Source: Isoetes taiwanensis (Eukaryota; Streptophyta; Lycopodiopsida; Isoetales; Isoetaceae). Taken from it: a stretch of DNA of 64,000 nucleotides. Both the position numbers and the translations under genes were made by a program. The DNA lies in assembly GCA_021234155.1 (NCBI GenBank), contig JAJEKV010000085.1:3234706-3298705 (forward strand), given 5' to 3'. How positions within the stretch are numbered: position 1 is the stretch's first letter; each line of letters starts with the position of its first letter. This document shows positions 10,956 through 22,709 of this stretch, piece after piece. The notes below the pieces were generated by a model. The model did not search any database. It was not told the DNA's origin and saw only the letters and a program-made list of their open reading frames with translations.

Positions 10956-13900
10956 ATATTGTAATCCCTGCAGTTTATCATTTCTCTCAATTGACAATAT
11001 TTAACTTCTGTTAATGCCTTTGTCAGAATATCAGCCAGCTGCTGACTTGTAGGTATGTATTGAACTTGAATAATCCCTTTGCTCACCATATCCCTAATGA
11101 AATGCATCTCCAATTCAATATGCTTGGTTCTTTCATGCATGACAGGGTTTTTTGTCATTGCTATACAACTTGTACTGTCTGAATTCAAGATAAGAGGATC
11201 CTTTTGAATCATTCCCAGTCCATTTGCAATTTCCTTGGCTGCAAGTGTAGTAGCTGAGTATTCTGCCTCAGCTGAAGATAATGCAATGGCATGCTGTTTC
11301 TTGCATTTCCATGAAATAGGTCCTCCTCCTAACATTAGAATAAATCCAGAAGTGGATTTTCTTTCATCAAGATCACCACCCCAGTCAGAGTCACAGAAAC
11401 TTTTCAATTCTAGATTTTCTGAGTCAAATCTAATCCCAAAGTCAATTGTTTCTTTAAGATATCTAATCACTCTTTTTGCTGCTTGCCAATGCATGCGTCC
11501 ATAATTATGGCAATATCTACTCAAAATGTTTACAGCATAAGAAATATCTGGCCTGGTACAATTAGCCAGATATAACAAACAACCAATTAATTCTCTATAA
11601 GGTAACTTTTCTGCTTCCAATATTTCCTTCTCTGTTTTTGGACTGTTATCATTTGACAATTTGCTACCTGGTACCATTGGTGTTTTAACACCTTTGCATT
11701 CTTCCATTTTAAACCTTTTCAACACTCCAGATATGTTTGCTCCTTGGGATAATGTCATAATTTTCCATCTATGCCTAAGAACTTTTTAAGCTCTCCCAAA
11801 TCTGTCATTTTGAACCTGTTTTTCAGAATATCTTTGCACTTCTGCATAATGATTAAGTTGCTACTGACCATTACATTATCATCAACATATAGGGCAATGT
11901 AGCAAAATTCTGAGCCTTCCTTAAACATGTACAAGTTACCATCATCCTTGAGTTTGAGAAAACCTTGTTCTCTTAAATAATTATCCATGCACATGTACCA
12001 TTGTCTGGGCGATTGTTTCAGCCCATATACAGCCCTTTTCAGCTTCCATACTTTGTCTCTCCCTTGCTCAAAACCAGGGGGCTGTTTCATATACACTTCT
12101 TCTTCCAAATTAGCATTTAAGAAGGCATGGTAACATCCATGTGATGTACCTCTAAATCTTTTGAGTTTGCCATTGCTAACAACACCATTTTTACTATAGG
12201 AGAAAAGGTATCTTCATAATCAATTCCCCTTTTTTGAGTAAAGCCTTGAGCAACCAATCTAGCTTTATATTTTATAGAATGTTCTTTTGTCCCCTGTTTG
12301 ATCTTGTATATCCATTTGCAACCTACTGCTCTTCTGCCCTTTGGCAAGTCAACTAATTCAAATGTCTCTGTCCCCTTGAATGCATTTAATTCTTCTTCCA
12401 TGGCTGCTCTCCAATTTTTAGACTCACTTCCTTTAACTGCCTCATCATAACTCTTAGGTACTTCAAAGTCTATCATAGCTAGTATTTCAGTTAGATTTAT
12501 TTCAGCAACTCCTTGTTTTAATCTCTTACTTCTGCCAGATGCATCTCTTCCATACAATTCAGAATCTACCTTGGCTTCATCTTCTAAAATTTGAATGCCC
12601 TTCCTCCTTCTTTGTTGTACCTCTTCATTTATGTCCTGCACGTCTTCTTCAACTATGTCTTGAGAGGTGGCACATTCGTGTGGTTGTGCATCAGCCGCTT
12701 CACGTTCCTGCAAATCAATAGAGTTAGCATCATGATCATCATCCTCAATAATTTCAGAATTTTCCTTTGATGGTGTCTCTTCTAGCTTCTGTTTTTCATG
12801 GTTTGTCACAGTAGCTGCTGCTTTGTAGTCCTTGTACACTTGATACTCATCAAATATTATATCTCTGCTTATTACTATTTTCCTTTTTTCTGGATCAAAC
12901 ATCCTATATGCTTTTGATTGATCATCATATCCTACCAAGTATCCAATCTTTGCCCTGTCATCGAGTTTTCTCCTTTGTTCTTTAGGAATATGGATGAAAC
13001 CAAGACATCCATAAACCCTTAGCTTTTCAAAATTTGGTGATGTCTCACACCAAAGCTTATGTGGCAGATTTCCATTGACACTAGAAGATGGCAATATATT
13101 CTGAATTTCTACAGCAGTTTTGGCTGCCTCTTCCCAAAGGTAATTTGGCAACCCAGTATGCTTGAGCATAGCCCTTACAGCATTTAAAATTGTCCTATTT
13201 TTCCTCTCTGCCACACCATTCTGTTATGGTGAGAATCTGCAAGTCAATTGCCTTTTAATACCTTTGCTTTTGCAATATTTTTTGAACTCAGCAGAAATAA
13301 ACTCCCCTCCCTGTCAGATCTCAAGCATTTGATTCTTTTTCCAGTTTCTAGTTCTGTTTCTGCTAAGAATTCTCTGAATGCTTCAAAAGCTTCATCTTTG
13401 GTTCTCAAACATGCAATTTTGGTTCTTCGACTATAATCATCAATAAAAGTAATGAAATACCTTTCTCCTATGCTCCTTACATTAAATGGACCACATAGGT
13501 CTGTATGCACGATTTCCAATATCTCTTTGGCCCTCTTTGTGATTTTTTGAAATCTTGTATGTTTTCCCATCATACATCCAAAACAGCTCTTTGTATTTTC
13601 ACTGCAGTCCATTGCCTTAATTAATCCCTGTTTGATCATTTGTTTGATGTATTTATTGTTTGCATGACAAAATCTTTGATGCCACATGCTAAGATCTGTT
13701 GCAGCAACAACATTAACTGTTGGTAAACAATTATTTTCAATGCCAAAAAGGTTTCCAATTCTTTTCCCAAAAAACTTAATTTCATTTCCAAGTAGAATAG
13801 TACATTGCTTATTGTCAAAATTGACAATATATCCCATGTCTACTAATTGACTTATGGAAATTAAATTCCTAACCAAACTTGGTACACACAAAACATCTTT

Positions 13901-14570
13901 TAGTTCTACTGCCTTCCCTTCCAAATCAAAAATCTCTAAGATCCCAGCACATTGCACACTTTGGAGTTTCCCATTTCCAAGCTTGACATATCCCTTTCTT
14001 CCTTCATCCTTGCTTTTTAATAGCTTGGCTGAGCCAGTCACTGTCTTCTCTGCTCCACTATCTAGAATTAATATATCATTTGAAATGTTAGTTCCTTTGC
14101 TAGAGCATGAAGAAATTTCAGAATTGTTTATTTCTGCATTCTCATCTTCCTCACTTGTTTCTTCCTCCACTTCTTGAGTCAGGTTCACTGTAGAACTCTG
14201 CCTTTTGATCTCCTTCTCTCGTCCTTTATATGATCCCCTTCCCTTGCTGCTTCTTCCTCTTTTGCTGCTAGCACATTTACTTGCAAAATGCCCTTTTCCC
14301 CCACAGTTGTAACATTCCACTTCCTTTAGCTTAGGGCAGTCTGCTTTCAAGTGACCATGTGCCTTACAATGATAACAAGGGCCAATTTGCCCTTTTCCCC
14401 TTGTGTCACCTGATTTATTTGCTCTATATTTTCCCTTTCCTGTAAATAACACTTCCACATTGTCATCATCAGACTCTGACAGTACCTTATGCTGCTCGAA
14501 TTCAGTTCTGATCATTTCTTCTGCTATCTCCCTTGTTTTTGCTACATTTCTAATTAATGTAGCTATCGTA
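10956..14570 (-). pseudogene. Copia gag C-terminus and pol pseudogene
   Basis: Reading down the minus strand from about 14570, there are two zinc knuckles (CYHCKAHGHLKADC and CYNCGGKGHFASKC), then a protease D-S-G-A (LILDSGAEKTV). Next come a gag-pre-integrase H-H-C-C region (MWHQRFCH, CFGCMMGKH) and an integrase core (HTDLCGPF, FIDDYSRR, RSDREG). A reverse transcriptase follows (KYKARLVAQGFTQ, AVYGLKQSPRQW, catalytic YVDD), then RNase H (CDSDWGGD, ALSSAEAEY) ending LADILTKAL. The pol is broken by a frameshift near 13300, a TAA stop at 13226-13224 where a conserved Gln would be, and frame changes near 12110 and 11755. Its gag N-terminus is at 8.7-9.2 kb on the opposite strand. Motif order (integrase before reverse transcriptase) is diagnostic for Copia. 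Confidence 0.93.
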
Positions 14571-17118
14571 TTGTTTCTCGTCATGGATTTTGAGTTCGTT
14601 CCAAGATCGTGCGGCTTTGTGGAGTAGGATGAGTCTAAGGTAGAAAGGCTCTCCAAGCTTTGGAAGTAGTAGTCGTATCCTACAGATTAACTGTCCTTTT
14701 GTTCTTTCGTAGATGATGTTTTGGGTTATGCCTGTGACTTTTTGCTCTAGATGATCTGTGGGTTTGAGGATAATGTTTGGTCTATATGTAGTGGAGGTGT
14801 ATTGTTCATTGTACTCGATGTAGGTAATGGGGTCAAATTTGGGAGCAAGCGGGCGTAAGAAATACCTGTCTAATAGGGAAATCCCCGTGTCTGTAGATGT
14901 GTTTCTGAAACAACTTCTGTTGTGCCCTTCTAAGTGTAGGGGAAGGCACTTTACGGAGGGGTGCTTTTCAGTCATGTGATAGGACATGATTCTCCATGTG
15001 GCTTCCATCGATGATAGATATCGTGCGGAAATATAATCCTGGATTTCATTTTTTGTGTGATTCTGGTCACTAGCATTTGTTGTGACAGGTGGTTTTGAGA
15101 TGTTTTTGCTCGGCGTGTGCTTTGCAGAATCGATGTGAAAACGAGTGGTGTCAAAGCCTTTGTATATGTAGCCGTAAAGATATGCGAATATATGTACGGT
15201 GGATGCGATGTCGACATATATATGGCAGTCCATTTCTCTCAATAGAAATGGGATGTGTGGAACGACGTTTACGTCTTCTTCTGTTCGGCGTCTGTATTGT
15301 ACGTATCCCTTTTCGTCGATGTATGTCGTTGGATTTAAGGGTTTTGGGTAGTTGTAGCAGCACTTGTTGTTTTCCTTGAGGCAACGCTTTGTGTGTCTGT
15401 GGATCATGTATTTCTCAACTAGTGCTCTGAGTGTGGGGTCCGTTGGTAGTTCAGCAGATATTAGATTATCGATCATGTCTATCGGGATCTCATGCTCTGT
15501 CTTTACAACGATGTGTCCATGGGGTAGTCCACGCTTTTGGAATTCGATGACGTGCATCATGTAAGATATGGGTCCGAGATATTTTCGGATGATGTTCTTT
15601 GCATGTTGGACTCTTTCATGACATGCTCGGACAATAATAGCAGGGTTGTCAGATGCGTTTTGGCCGGGGTGTAATTTATGTTTTATTTCTGGCCAGGCTG
15701 GATTGGTTGTCATGGTTATGAAGAAGCTTGGTCTTCCTTTCACCCTTGCGAGCGCAAGGGCGTCTGCGACTTGGACGGCGCACCATTGTCTGGAGCCTAG
15801 GAAGGATGCTGGTAGGGTCTTGTAATGCGATTTGTCGTCCTCATCGTCGATGAAATCATCTTCATGTTGTGCTAGGTTTCGTCGATAGCCCTCAGTTATG
15901 ATGTAGTTGAGTCGCTCTTCTTCGACTCTAGAGTACATGTCAACAAGGTACTCGCCACATAATCTACCTAGTTGTGAAAAGCGAGGCTCGTGAAGTAGTC
16001 TAGTTCGGTACCAATCTATTTGGGACATCTTTTGGTCATTATGCGGATGCCATCCTAGTGTTCCGTGTGGGAAGAATAGTGGGTATTGAAGTGATTCATA
16101 TGCAGGATCGAGGATACTTAGGAATACTGGATTGTGGTCGTGTCGCATCCAAATCATTGCAGTTCTAGGTTTTATAGTAATGCTATTGTTAGCGTGGACA
16201 ATGGCAGCTATTTCGTCTGATGTAGAAGGGTCTGCGAGCATAAGTCTCGTGGGTGTAGGGTGTAGTTCCTTTACAGTTTTCAATTCTTTAACATATGGAT
16301 TGATGGCATTCAAGGCTGTAGCAACTTGCATAATCCATGTGGATGGCACTTGCATATTAGCAGCAATGGTGTATCTCATTGAGTTGTCGTATATGTACCA
16401 GTGAAGAGTACTTGTAGGCATGCCTGCAGATAGAAGCCGATGGTACGTCCGACCCATAATTGCAACAGATGACGGCATCTTCAAGTCCATGAAATCACCC
16501 TCCACACCGAGGGCAGTGAAACAGAATAAATTATTTATGATGCGGGAATTATCAGAGAAGTTATGGATGGAGTAAAGTTCCTCCAGGATTTGTGGTAGAG
16601 GTTCAAGGGATGGGAGTAGACGACGACCATTGTTGCAACAAAATGACATGTTCTCGGAGTCAAGTAGGTCGATGTGGCATATGCTACATTTTTTTGTCCA
16701 CTTCAATGGTTCATGTCTTTCAGGTTTCATGTCTTGTTGCATCATAGCTATTTGTTTTTGCCAGTGCTGACTTGCAGTATTGCAAATCGATGTGTTGAAA
16801 TCAATGGTTATTGTGCTTTGACCATTTTGTTCCATGGAGACATGATTTCACACCTTCATGAGTCTCATGACTCTTAGCACGGTGTCTTTTATATGCTCTA
16901 CGCATATTATTCTTCTGCTCATTTGTTGGGCTAACTGAGACTGGATCTATTGGACATGCTGGTATTTGTTTTATTGCCGAGTTATCGATTTTCTTCAATC
17001 TTTTTTGGGCTTCATAGTCCCGATGGTATTTTCGGCGACTAAGGATCTTGTTTATTTCATCATCAGGAAGCCCTTGTAAAGTAGCTAGAGACAGCCTATT
17101 ATAAATACGACGAAACAA
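14571..17118 (-). pseudogene. Helitron Rep half (HUH endonuclease) of RepHel protein
   Basis: The exon beginning near 17118 encodes a basic N-terminal stretch (DDEINKILSRRKYHRDYEAQ). The frame then changes near 16830 to a long one running to about 14571. It shows the Helitron helitron-like N region (DPAYESLQYPLFFPHGTLGW). The Rep domain has FITMTTNPAWPEIK and the HUH metal motif (KRGLPHGHIVVK, with H-G-H rather than the usual H-A-H). It also has the cysteine pair region (KCCYNYPKP) and the tyrosine-rich helix (YLYGYIYKG). The frame ends SWNELKIHDEKQYDSY and then runs into Copia gag sequence, an inversion breakpoint. The helicase that should follow is at 9226-10290 on the other strand and 7956-7704. 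The frame change at 16830 may be a frameshift or a short unrecognised intron. Confidence 0.92.
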
Positions 17119-19800
17119 TCGTCAGCTAGATGTGGTAAGGTTTGCTATATATCGATTCGTTATCTACGGCTTGTTTTGAAGAAATCAACAAATTCTAAGA
17201 TTCAGAACTATATAGTTCTACTAAATACTAACTATAGAAAAAGAAGATGATTAAATATGATATTGATGATGAATGAATGTGGGAAATCTATTCTAAATAA
17301 GCATAATTGACTACCAATATAGATGGATGCTTTATACTTACCTTGGACGGCCTCTTGTCTTTGTGCTCGATAATTTTTTCATGCCTTCATGTTGCATATC
17401 ACACTTGTCCAATGTTTCAATGCTGCGAATAGGCAATGGAAAAAATCTATAGCTCGTTAGAGTTATTTTATTTTATCATAACTTTACTACATATATTACA
17501 TATGTACGCGCTACATACGCTAGTAGGAAGAAAAGATATAACATAATTACAACTAAGTTGTTAGTATAACCTATTAAAGACACGATGAGAAAGGTGTCAG
17601 TGAAGGATAATTTAATTTATTTATTTTTTATTTTTATTTTTTTATTTTTTTGCACATGGATTGGTTATGTATGTTTTAGTTTAATGGTGTGCATAAGTTA
17701 CAAACATTCAAAGAAGGTGGTTCTACTAAACAGTATACTATATAAGAAGGAAAAAATCAAATATCTTAGATGGATATTATTGACAAATGTAATAAATCAA
17801 AATTCGTATAGTATTTGCACTCACCTTGGACGATCTTTCATCTCTGTGGTTGCTAGTTCTTGTTTATCATCATCTGGCACAATAAAATCGTCCATCTTTT
17901 TAATTCTTTGAGCACATAACAAATAAAGAATAGCTATTTAGGATTATTTTGTTTTATTATATTCATGAAAGAACTTTGCACACACACATCACATCCATGG
18001 CGTGCACTAGACATACTAAACTACAAATGAACTAGATACATTATACACACAACAGATGCATTGCATTATAGTAGTAATGACATCATAAAAACAATAAGGT
18101 GCAGCATTCAGACTTGCCTTGGGCGTCCTCTCTTTTTTGTCACTGTTTGATTTTGTGCTTGACGTTTGTTGTTAGGAAGCTCCTTCAAGTTAGTTGGACA
18201 TAACCTATTGAAAATAGAGAAAAAAGAGTCTTAGTGGAATGTCGTGAAATTGATAGTAGTCAAAAGACCACATAATACATAAGATGCAAGACGAAGATAT
18301 ATGGTAAGTAAGCAGAAAAGATATTATGGAATTATGACTAAAGTGCTACTAAAGCAGGATAGAACAATAAATAGACAATTATGATTATAAAAAGAACAGG
18401 GTGTGGCATTTACACTCACCTTGGACGCCCTCTTTTTTTTTGTCACTGCTTGATTTTGTGGTTGACTCTTTAATACATCCATTGTCCCTGATATACGTGT
18501 GTTGTTTTGACATCTCCTGCACAATAATTTCACATCATCACAATCTTATTAATTAACAAATAACATATGGTTGAAAATTTTAGTAGACAGCTTAAAGTGT
18601 ATAGCTCGTTAGAGTTGTTTTATTTTATCGTAACTCTAGGAGAAGCACTGCGTATATTGCATATGTGTTCCACATATTATATACGCGCTACATATGCTAG
18701 TAAGAAGAAAAGATTTAACATAATTACAACTAAGATGTTAGTATAGCCTATCAAAGATACGATGAGAAACGTGTCAGTGAAGTATATTTAATTTATTGCA
18801 TACGGATTGCTTATCTATGCTTTAGTTTAGTGGTCTGCATGAGTTACAAACATTCAAAGCAGGTGCTTCTATTAATCCGTATACTATATAACAAGGAAAA
18901 ACTCAAATATCTTAGGTGGATATTACTAACAAACATCATAAATGGAAATTTGTATAGTATTTGCACTCACCTTGGATGATGTTTCTTCTCTGTGGTTGCT
19001 AATTCTTGTTTATCGTCGTGTGGCACACTAGAATCGTCCATTATTTTATTAAACGGTATACTATATAAAAAGGAAAAACTTAAATATCTTAAGTGGATAT
19101 TATCGGCAAATATCATAAATGAAAATTCGCATAGTATTTGCACTCTACCTTGGACGATCTTCCATCTCTGTGGTTGCTAGTTCTTGTTTATCGTCATCTG
19201 GCATACTAGAATCATCCATCTTTTTAATTCTGTGAGCACATAACAGATAAAGAATAGCTATTTAGGATTATTTTGTTTTATTATATTCGTAAAAGAACTT
19301 TGCACACACACACGTCACATCCATGGCATGCACTAGACATACTAAACTACAAATGAACTAGATACATTATACACACAACACATGCATTGCACTATAGTAG
19401 TAATGACATCATAAAAATAATAAGGTGCAGCATTCAGACTTGCCTTGGGCGTCCTCTCTTTTTTGTCGCTGTTTGATTTTGTGCTTGACGCTTATTGTCA
19501 GGAAGCTCCTTCAAGTTAGTTGGGCATAACACCACATAATGGATAAGATGTAAAAGTAAGGAGAAAAGATATCATGCAACTATGAGTAAGCTATTGCTAA
19601 AGTAAGATAGCATAGTAAATAGACAACTATGATTATGAAAAGGATACGATGTGGCATTTGCACTTACCTTGGGCGCCCTCTTTTTTTCGTCAATGTCTGA
19701 TTTTGTGCTTCACCTTTTAACAGATTCATCATGTCTGACATACATGTCCTGTCTTCACATCTCCTACGTAATAATTTTACATCACGACGATCTTATTAAT
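17119..19800 (-). pseudogene. Upstream exons of the Helitron gene encoding repeated AT-hook-like motifs
   Basis: On the minus strand at least eight short exon-like blocks end in a codon run for (R)-G-R-P-R or D-R-P-R followed by a splice donor (AG|GTAAG, AG|GTGAG or AG|GCAAG). Donor-side ends lie near 19669, 19446, 19152, 18972, 18421, 18121, 17825 and 17342. Translations include AQNQTVTKKRGRPR (18.12 kb), AQNQTATKKRGRPR (19.44 kb), AQNQTLTKKRGRPR (19.67 kb), SSTKTRGRPR (17.34 kb) and TTEMKDRPR (17.83 and 19.15 kb). K-R-G-R-P-R is the core of the AT-hook, a minor-groove DNA-binding motif. The block at 18.42 kb has a longer A tract that shifts its frame. The last exon leads into the Rep N-terminus at about 17118. 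That these exons are spliced into the Helitron mRNA is inferred from splice signals and orientation only. Confidence 0.6.
17440..19545 (-). repeat. Segmental tandem duplication of intron-exon blocks
   Basis: The stretch around 17450-17850 recurs at about 18600-19000 (offset about 1.15 kb), for example the phrase ATAGCTCGTTAGAGTT. The stretch 17820-18210 recurs at about 19145-19520 (offset about 1.32 kb), including its AT-hook-like exons and splice donors. A further short copy of the D-R-P-R exon lies between, at about 18970. The duplicated units include both exon and intron, so the AT-hook array grew by DNA-level duplication. Confidence 0.8.
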
Positions 19801-21152
19801 TAACAAAAATAATCTATGGTTGAAAATTTTAGTGCATAGCTTAAAGAGCATTTGTTCAATGTTGATGCACTAGCCACATCAGAATCTTCATTATTTAAAG
19901 TTTTTATTCTTTATTTTGTTTCTTTTCATCTATAATCTAGATGATTATTCATATATCAAGTGTTTCATATATGTCTAGAAGTATAAATCTTACCTTATTG
20001 TGTATGCTCGTATTCACTTCTATATTCGTTGACAACATTTAAATCACAGCGGATATCAAAAGAGTCAATCTGTAAAAATATTAGTTAACATTCATGAAAG
20101 ATCTTGTTCAAATCATAAAAGAAAGAGAAATAGCCTGAAGAGCATTATATGCATAGCTAGATGATATTTTGATGAATTGTAGATGGTCTAACAACACTAT
20201 TGTCTTGAACCTATATGGAAATAATTTGTTGACTAGCAATGCAAATGTTTCAAAAAAAAGATACAATTCTCTACAACTTGTAATAATATTTTTTTGCGAT
20301 ATGGCAAGTGTTCAAAAGCATTTCGATTTGATGGCCTCTATATTTGATAGGGCTATGTTTACATGCTTTGACTTGTTAAAGATGTCCATTGAGAAAATGG
20401 GTCATATGTAAGCATGATACTAAAGTAATTAGGTAACGTAGCATAACTGTTCGCCACGCAATGGAAACCTAGTGGGTTAAACATGGTGCAAGTCCTTGGC
20501 CAGATGCCAAGGTAAATTTTAACATAATTTTTGTCATATCATTAGTGGATTCTAAAGAAAGAGCTGAAAAGATATGGCAGCAAAGCGTAGGGGAAACATT
20601 GGAGTAGCATGATCAGAGATTATTTAGCGAAACCTACAAACTTGAGAAAAGAATGTTATCACAAAGACACATTTTTGTCTAAACCCCCACCCAAGTTTTG
20701 AAAAAATTCCCTAAGTCTCGACCTGGACTTCTAAAAGCTCCAAAGTTCTCGTTCTATCTGAACGGATTTTTTAGACTAAAATTTAACATGACATTTAATG
20801 TTGTGGGATTAAGTCAATTCACGCGTTTGATCGCAGAATTTGTTCTGAAAGCAACTGCCAAAGGCAGAACAATTTGGTAAAGGCAGAACAATCTTTTATG
20901 ATTTGAATTTGTCCGCAAAACTTGTTCTGAAAGGAGTGGTGGAAAACTTGTTCACCTCTCTCTAGCTGGATTTATGTATCCTTACAGCACAGCAGCAAAA
21001 GAAGCAATTTGAGGCAAGATGAATCTGTTTCTCCACCCGAATAGCAGCAAAATCCATCCCCAATTGGGCGAATTCGCATCTCTGGAAGCTAACCCCTTAG
21101 TACAAATTTGCAGGCTTTCAATTTCGCAGTAGAGTCTGCCGAGCTATGACAG
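19801..21152. other. No gene identified; AT-rich flank of the Helitron
   Basis: There may be one further minus-strand exon-like block near 19990-20070 (a donor-like CTTAC/CTTAT boundary on the plus strand), but its frame contains a stop. A plus-strand open stretch of 80 codons at 20169-20411 has no recognisable motif. At 20840-20930 the word AAAGGCAGAACAAT and the phrase TTGTTCTGAAAG recur in short succession. The Helitron 5' end (expected TC) could not be located. Confidence 0.4.
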
Positions 21153-21595
21153 ATGTCTAAGGCAGACATGGCCGACAAACACAGATTCAAAATTACCAGC
21201 ACCCAAGAAGTGGATGGATGCCATAATCCTTATCTAGTGTTGTTGTTGCAGGAGCTTGGTCGAAGCACAATTTGCCTCGAATCTGATGCTAGTAAGTCAT
21301 TTGTTAGAGGCGTATGCTAAAGTCTGACCAAAATTGCTTGAAGTTGCAGGCTCTGTTTTCTACTAACTTTCTGATCGGTGGCCTTGCTCCTCAAAAAAGG
21401 CAGTTTTGTTTTGAAGTTTTATCTTTTAATTTGCTTGGTGGGCAGATCCGTTCATCGGAGGTGGACCTGCGAAAGTCATTTGATCCAAAAGCTGCTCCAT
21501 TACTGCTTGAAAAGAACAGCCAGAATCAGAATCAGGATATCAAATGCCGGTTACCTTGTTTTGTTTCCTTTTTCTTTGCCATATCCTTGACATGA
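21153..21595 (+). CDS. Possible start of an unrecognised spliced gene (low confidence)
   Basis: An ATG at 21153 opens a frame MSKADMADKHRFKI ending near a donor-like CTAG|TAAGT at about 21294. A second open stretch at about 21446-21549 (SSEVDLRKSFDPKAAPLLLE) sits between GGGCAG and a GGTTAC donor-like word. Composition is protein-like, but the junctions are weak and I recognise no family. The region up to the MULE at 22222 has further short open stretches that could be exons or untranslated sequence. It may be ordinary non-coding DNA. Confidence 0.22.
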
Positions 21596-22212
21596 CTTTT
21601 TTCGATCCTCCTTGAGATGGGTTTTTTACCGGACTTGATGCTGTCGTTTTAACTCCTCAATCCATGCATTTCATTTCATATTCATGCACTTTGTGCTTCC
21701 TAGAAAGCGCATAATTAGATCCTCCTGTTCGATGCAGTCATTTAAATAGTTGAGGATCTGGGACGACTCGGCCTAAGATTGTACAAATTCAGATGCCCAG
21801 GGGCGAAATTTATCAAATTTAAACTTTGTCTGGGCCAAGATTTCCCAAATCTAAATTGTTCAGAATTAATATTTCGCAAGGTTCTTGAGCGGTTTTGCAA
21901 GCAGTTGGTTTCCATCGATGTTGTTATGTGCAAGTTTATGGATAAAAGCTAAATACAACTCTGTGAAAGAGAAGAAACAGAACTCTGTGAACCCTATGCT
22001 TTTTCTTCCGGTAATCCCATCTAGAGCCCATCTAGAGCCCGTTAGAGTTTTCAGTTTTCGGATGGGGTTGAATTGCTGTTTGGATGGAATAGATGTCAGC
22101 CAATAAAGAGCTTCTGCGTTCTATTTTGCAGCAAAAGCTCCAACGAGCATCTCAGCTTCTTTCTCTTCACAGATTTCTCCAAGTGCATGGGTAGCGCGCA
22201 TCAGAGAGTCTG

Positions 22213-22221
22213 CCTGCATTC
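22213..22221 (+). repeat. 9-bp target-site duplication of the MULE, left copy
   Basis: CCTGCATTC lies immediately outside the left inverted repeat and recurs immediately outside the right one at 29512-29520. Nine bases is the duplication length made by Mutator-type transposases. Confidence 0.93.
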
Positions 22222-22307
22222 GGAGGCGCCGTATTCCTACTCCGGGAAGTGGTAAACCCGGGCAGGAATTCGTGGTAACCTCGGCCATGGATCCGGTAGC
22301 CATCGCC
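22222..22307 (+). repeat. MULE left terminal inverted repeat
   Basis: It begins GGAGGCGCCGTATTCC and ends GGTAGCCATCGCC. It matches the reverse complement of 29427-29511 with one 1-bp indel near the tip (GGAGGCG against GGAGCG) and one substitution. A weaker inverted match (GGATGGCCCATC) continues to about 22330. It contains GTGGTAAACCCGGGCA, which resembles the reverse complement of the minisatellite unit. Confidence 0.93.
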
Positions 22308-22709
22308 TCATGCCAGGATGGCCCATCTCATGTCCAGCATCACCAATGCATGCATCTGTGAGCCCATCCCTGGATTCGATGGATGGGGCCTAACATAGAT
22401 AGACTGCAAACTATACCTGCCAATCTGTACCGATCTGACTAAATTCCCTTCCACTTTTAATTTTCACCTGCTTCCATCTGCATCCACGTACTCAATCTGC
22501 TACAATCGTACTCCAAGTCCCTCTTTCCCGCAAAATACAGGTATCCAACACACTCAACTCCAACGACCATTCGAAATTGGCCTTTGCAACGATTCCCCGG
22601 AGCCCTGTTCTCCCCTGTTTTCTGTTTTTCGAAAGCTGCAAGGCCGGAGCTCCCAAGAACTCTGTTATTCGAAGCTTGAAGGAGCGACTTCGCCATGACT
22701 TGAAGGTCA

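Noticed and set aside
22121-22303. Minus-strand frame across the left MULE end as a host exon
   Set aside because: The host DNA reconstructed without the MULE is open in more than one frame and on both strands over this short stretch, so coding cannot be claimed.
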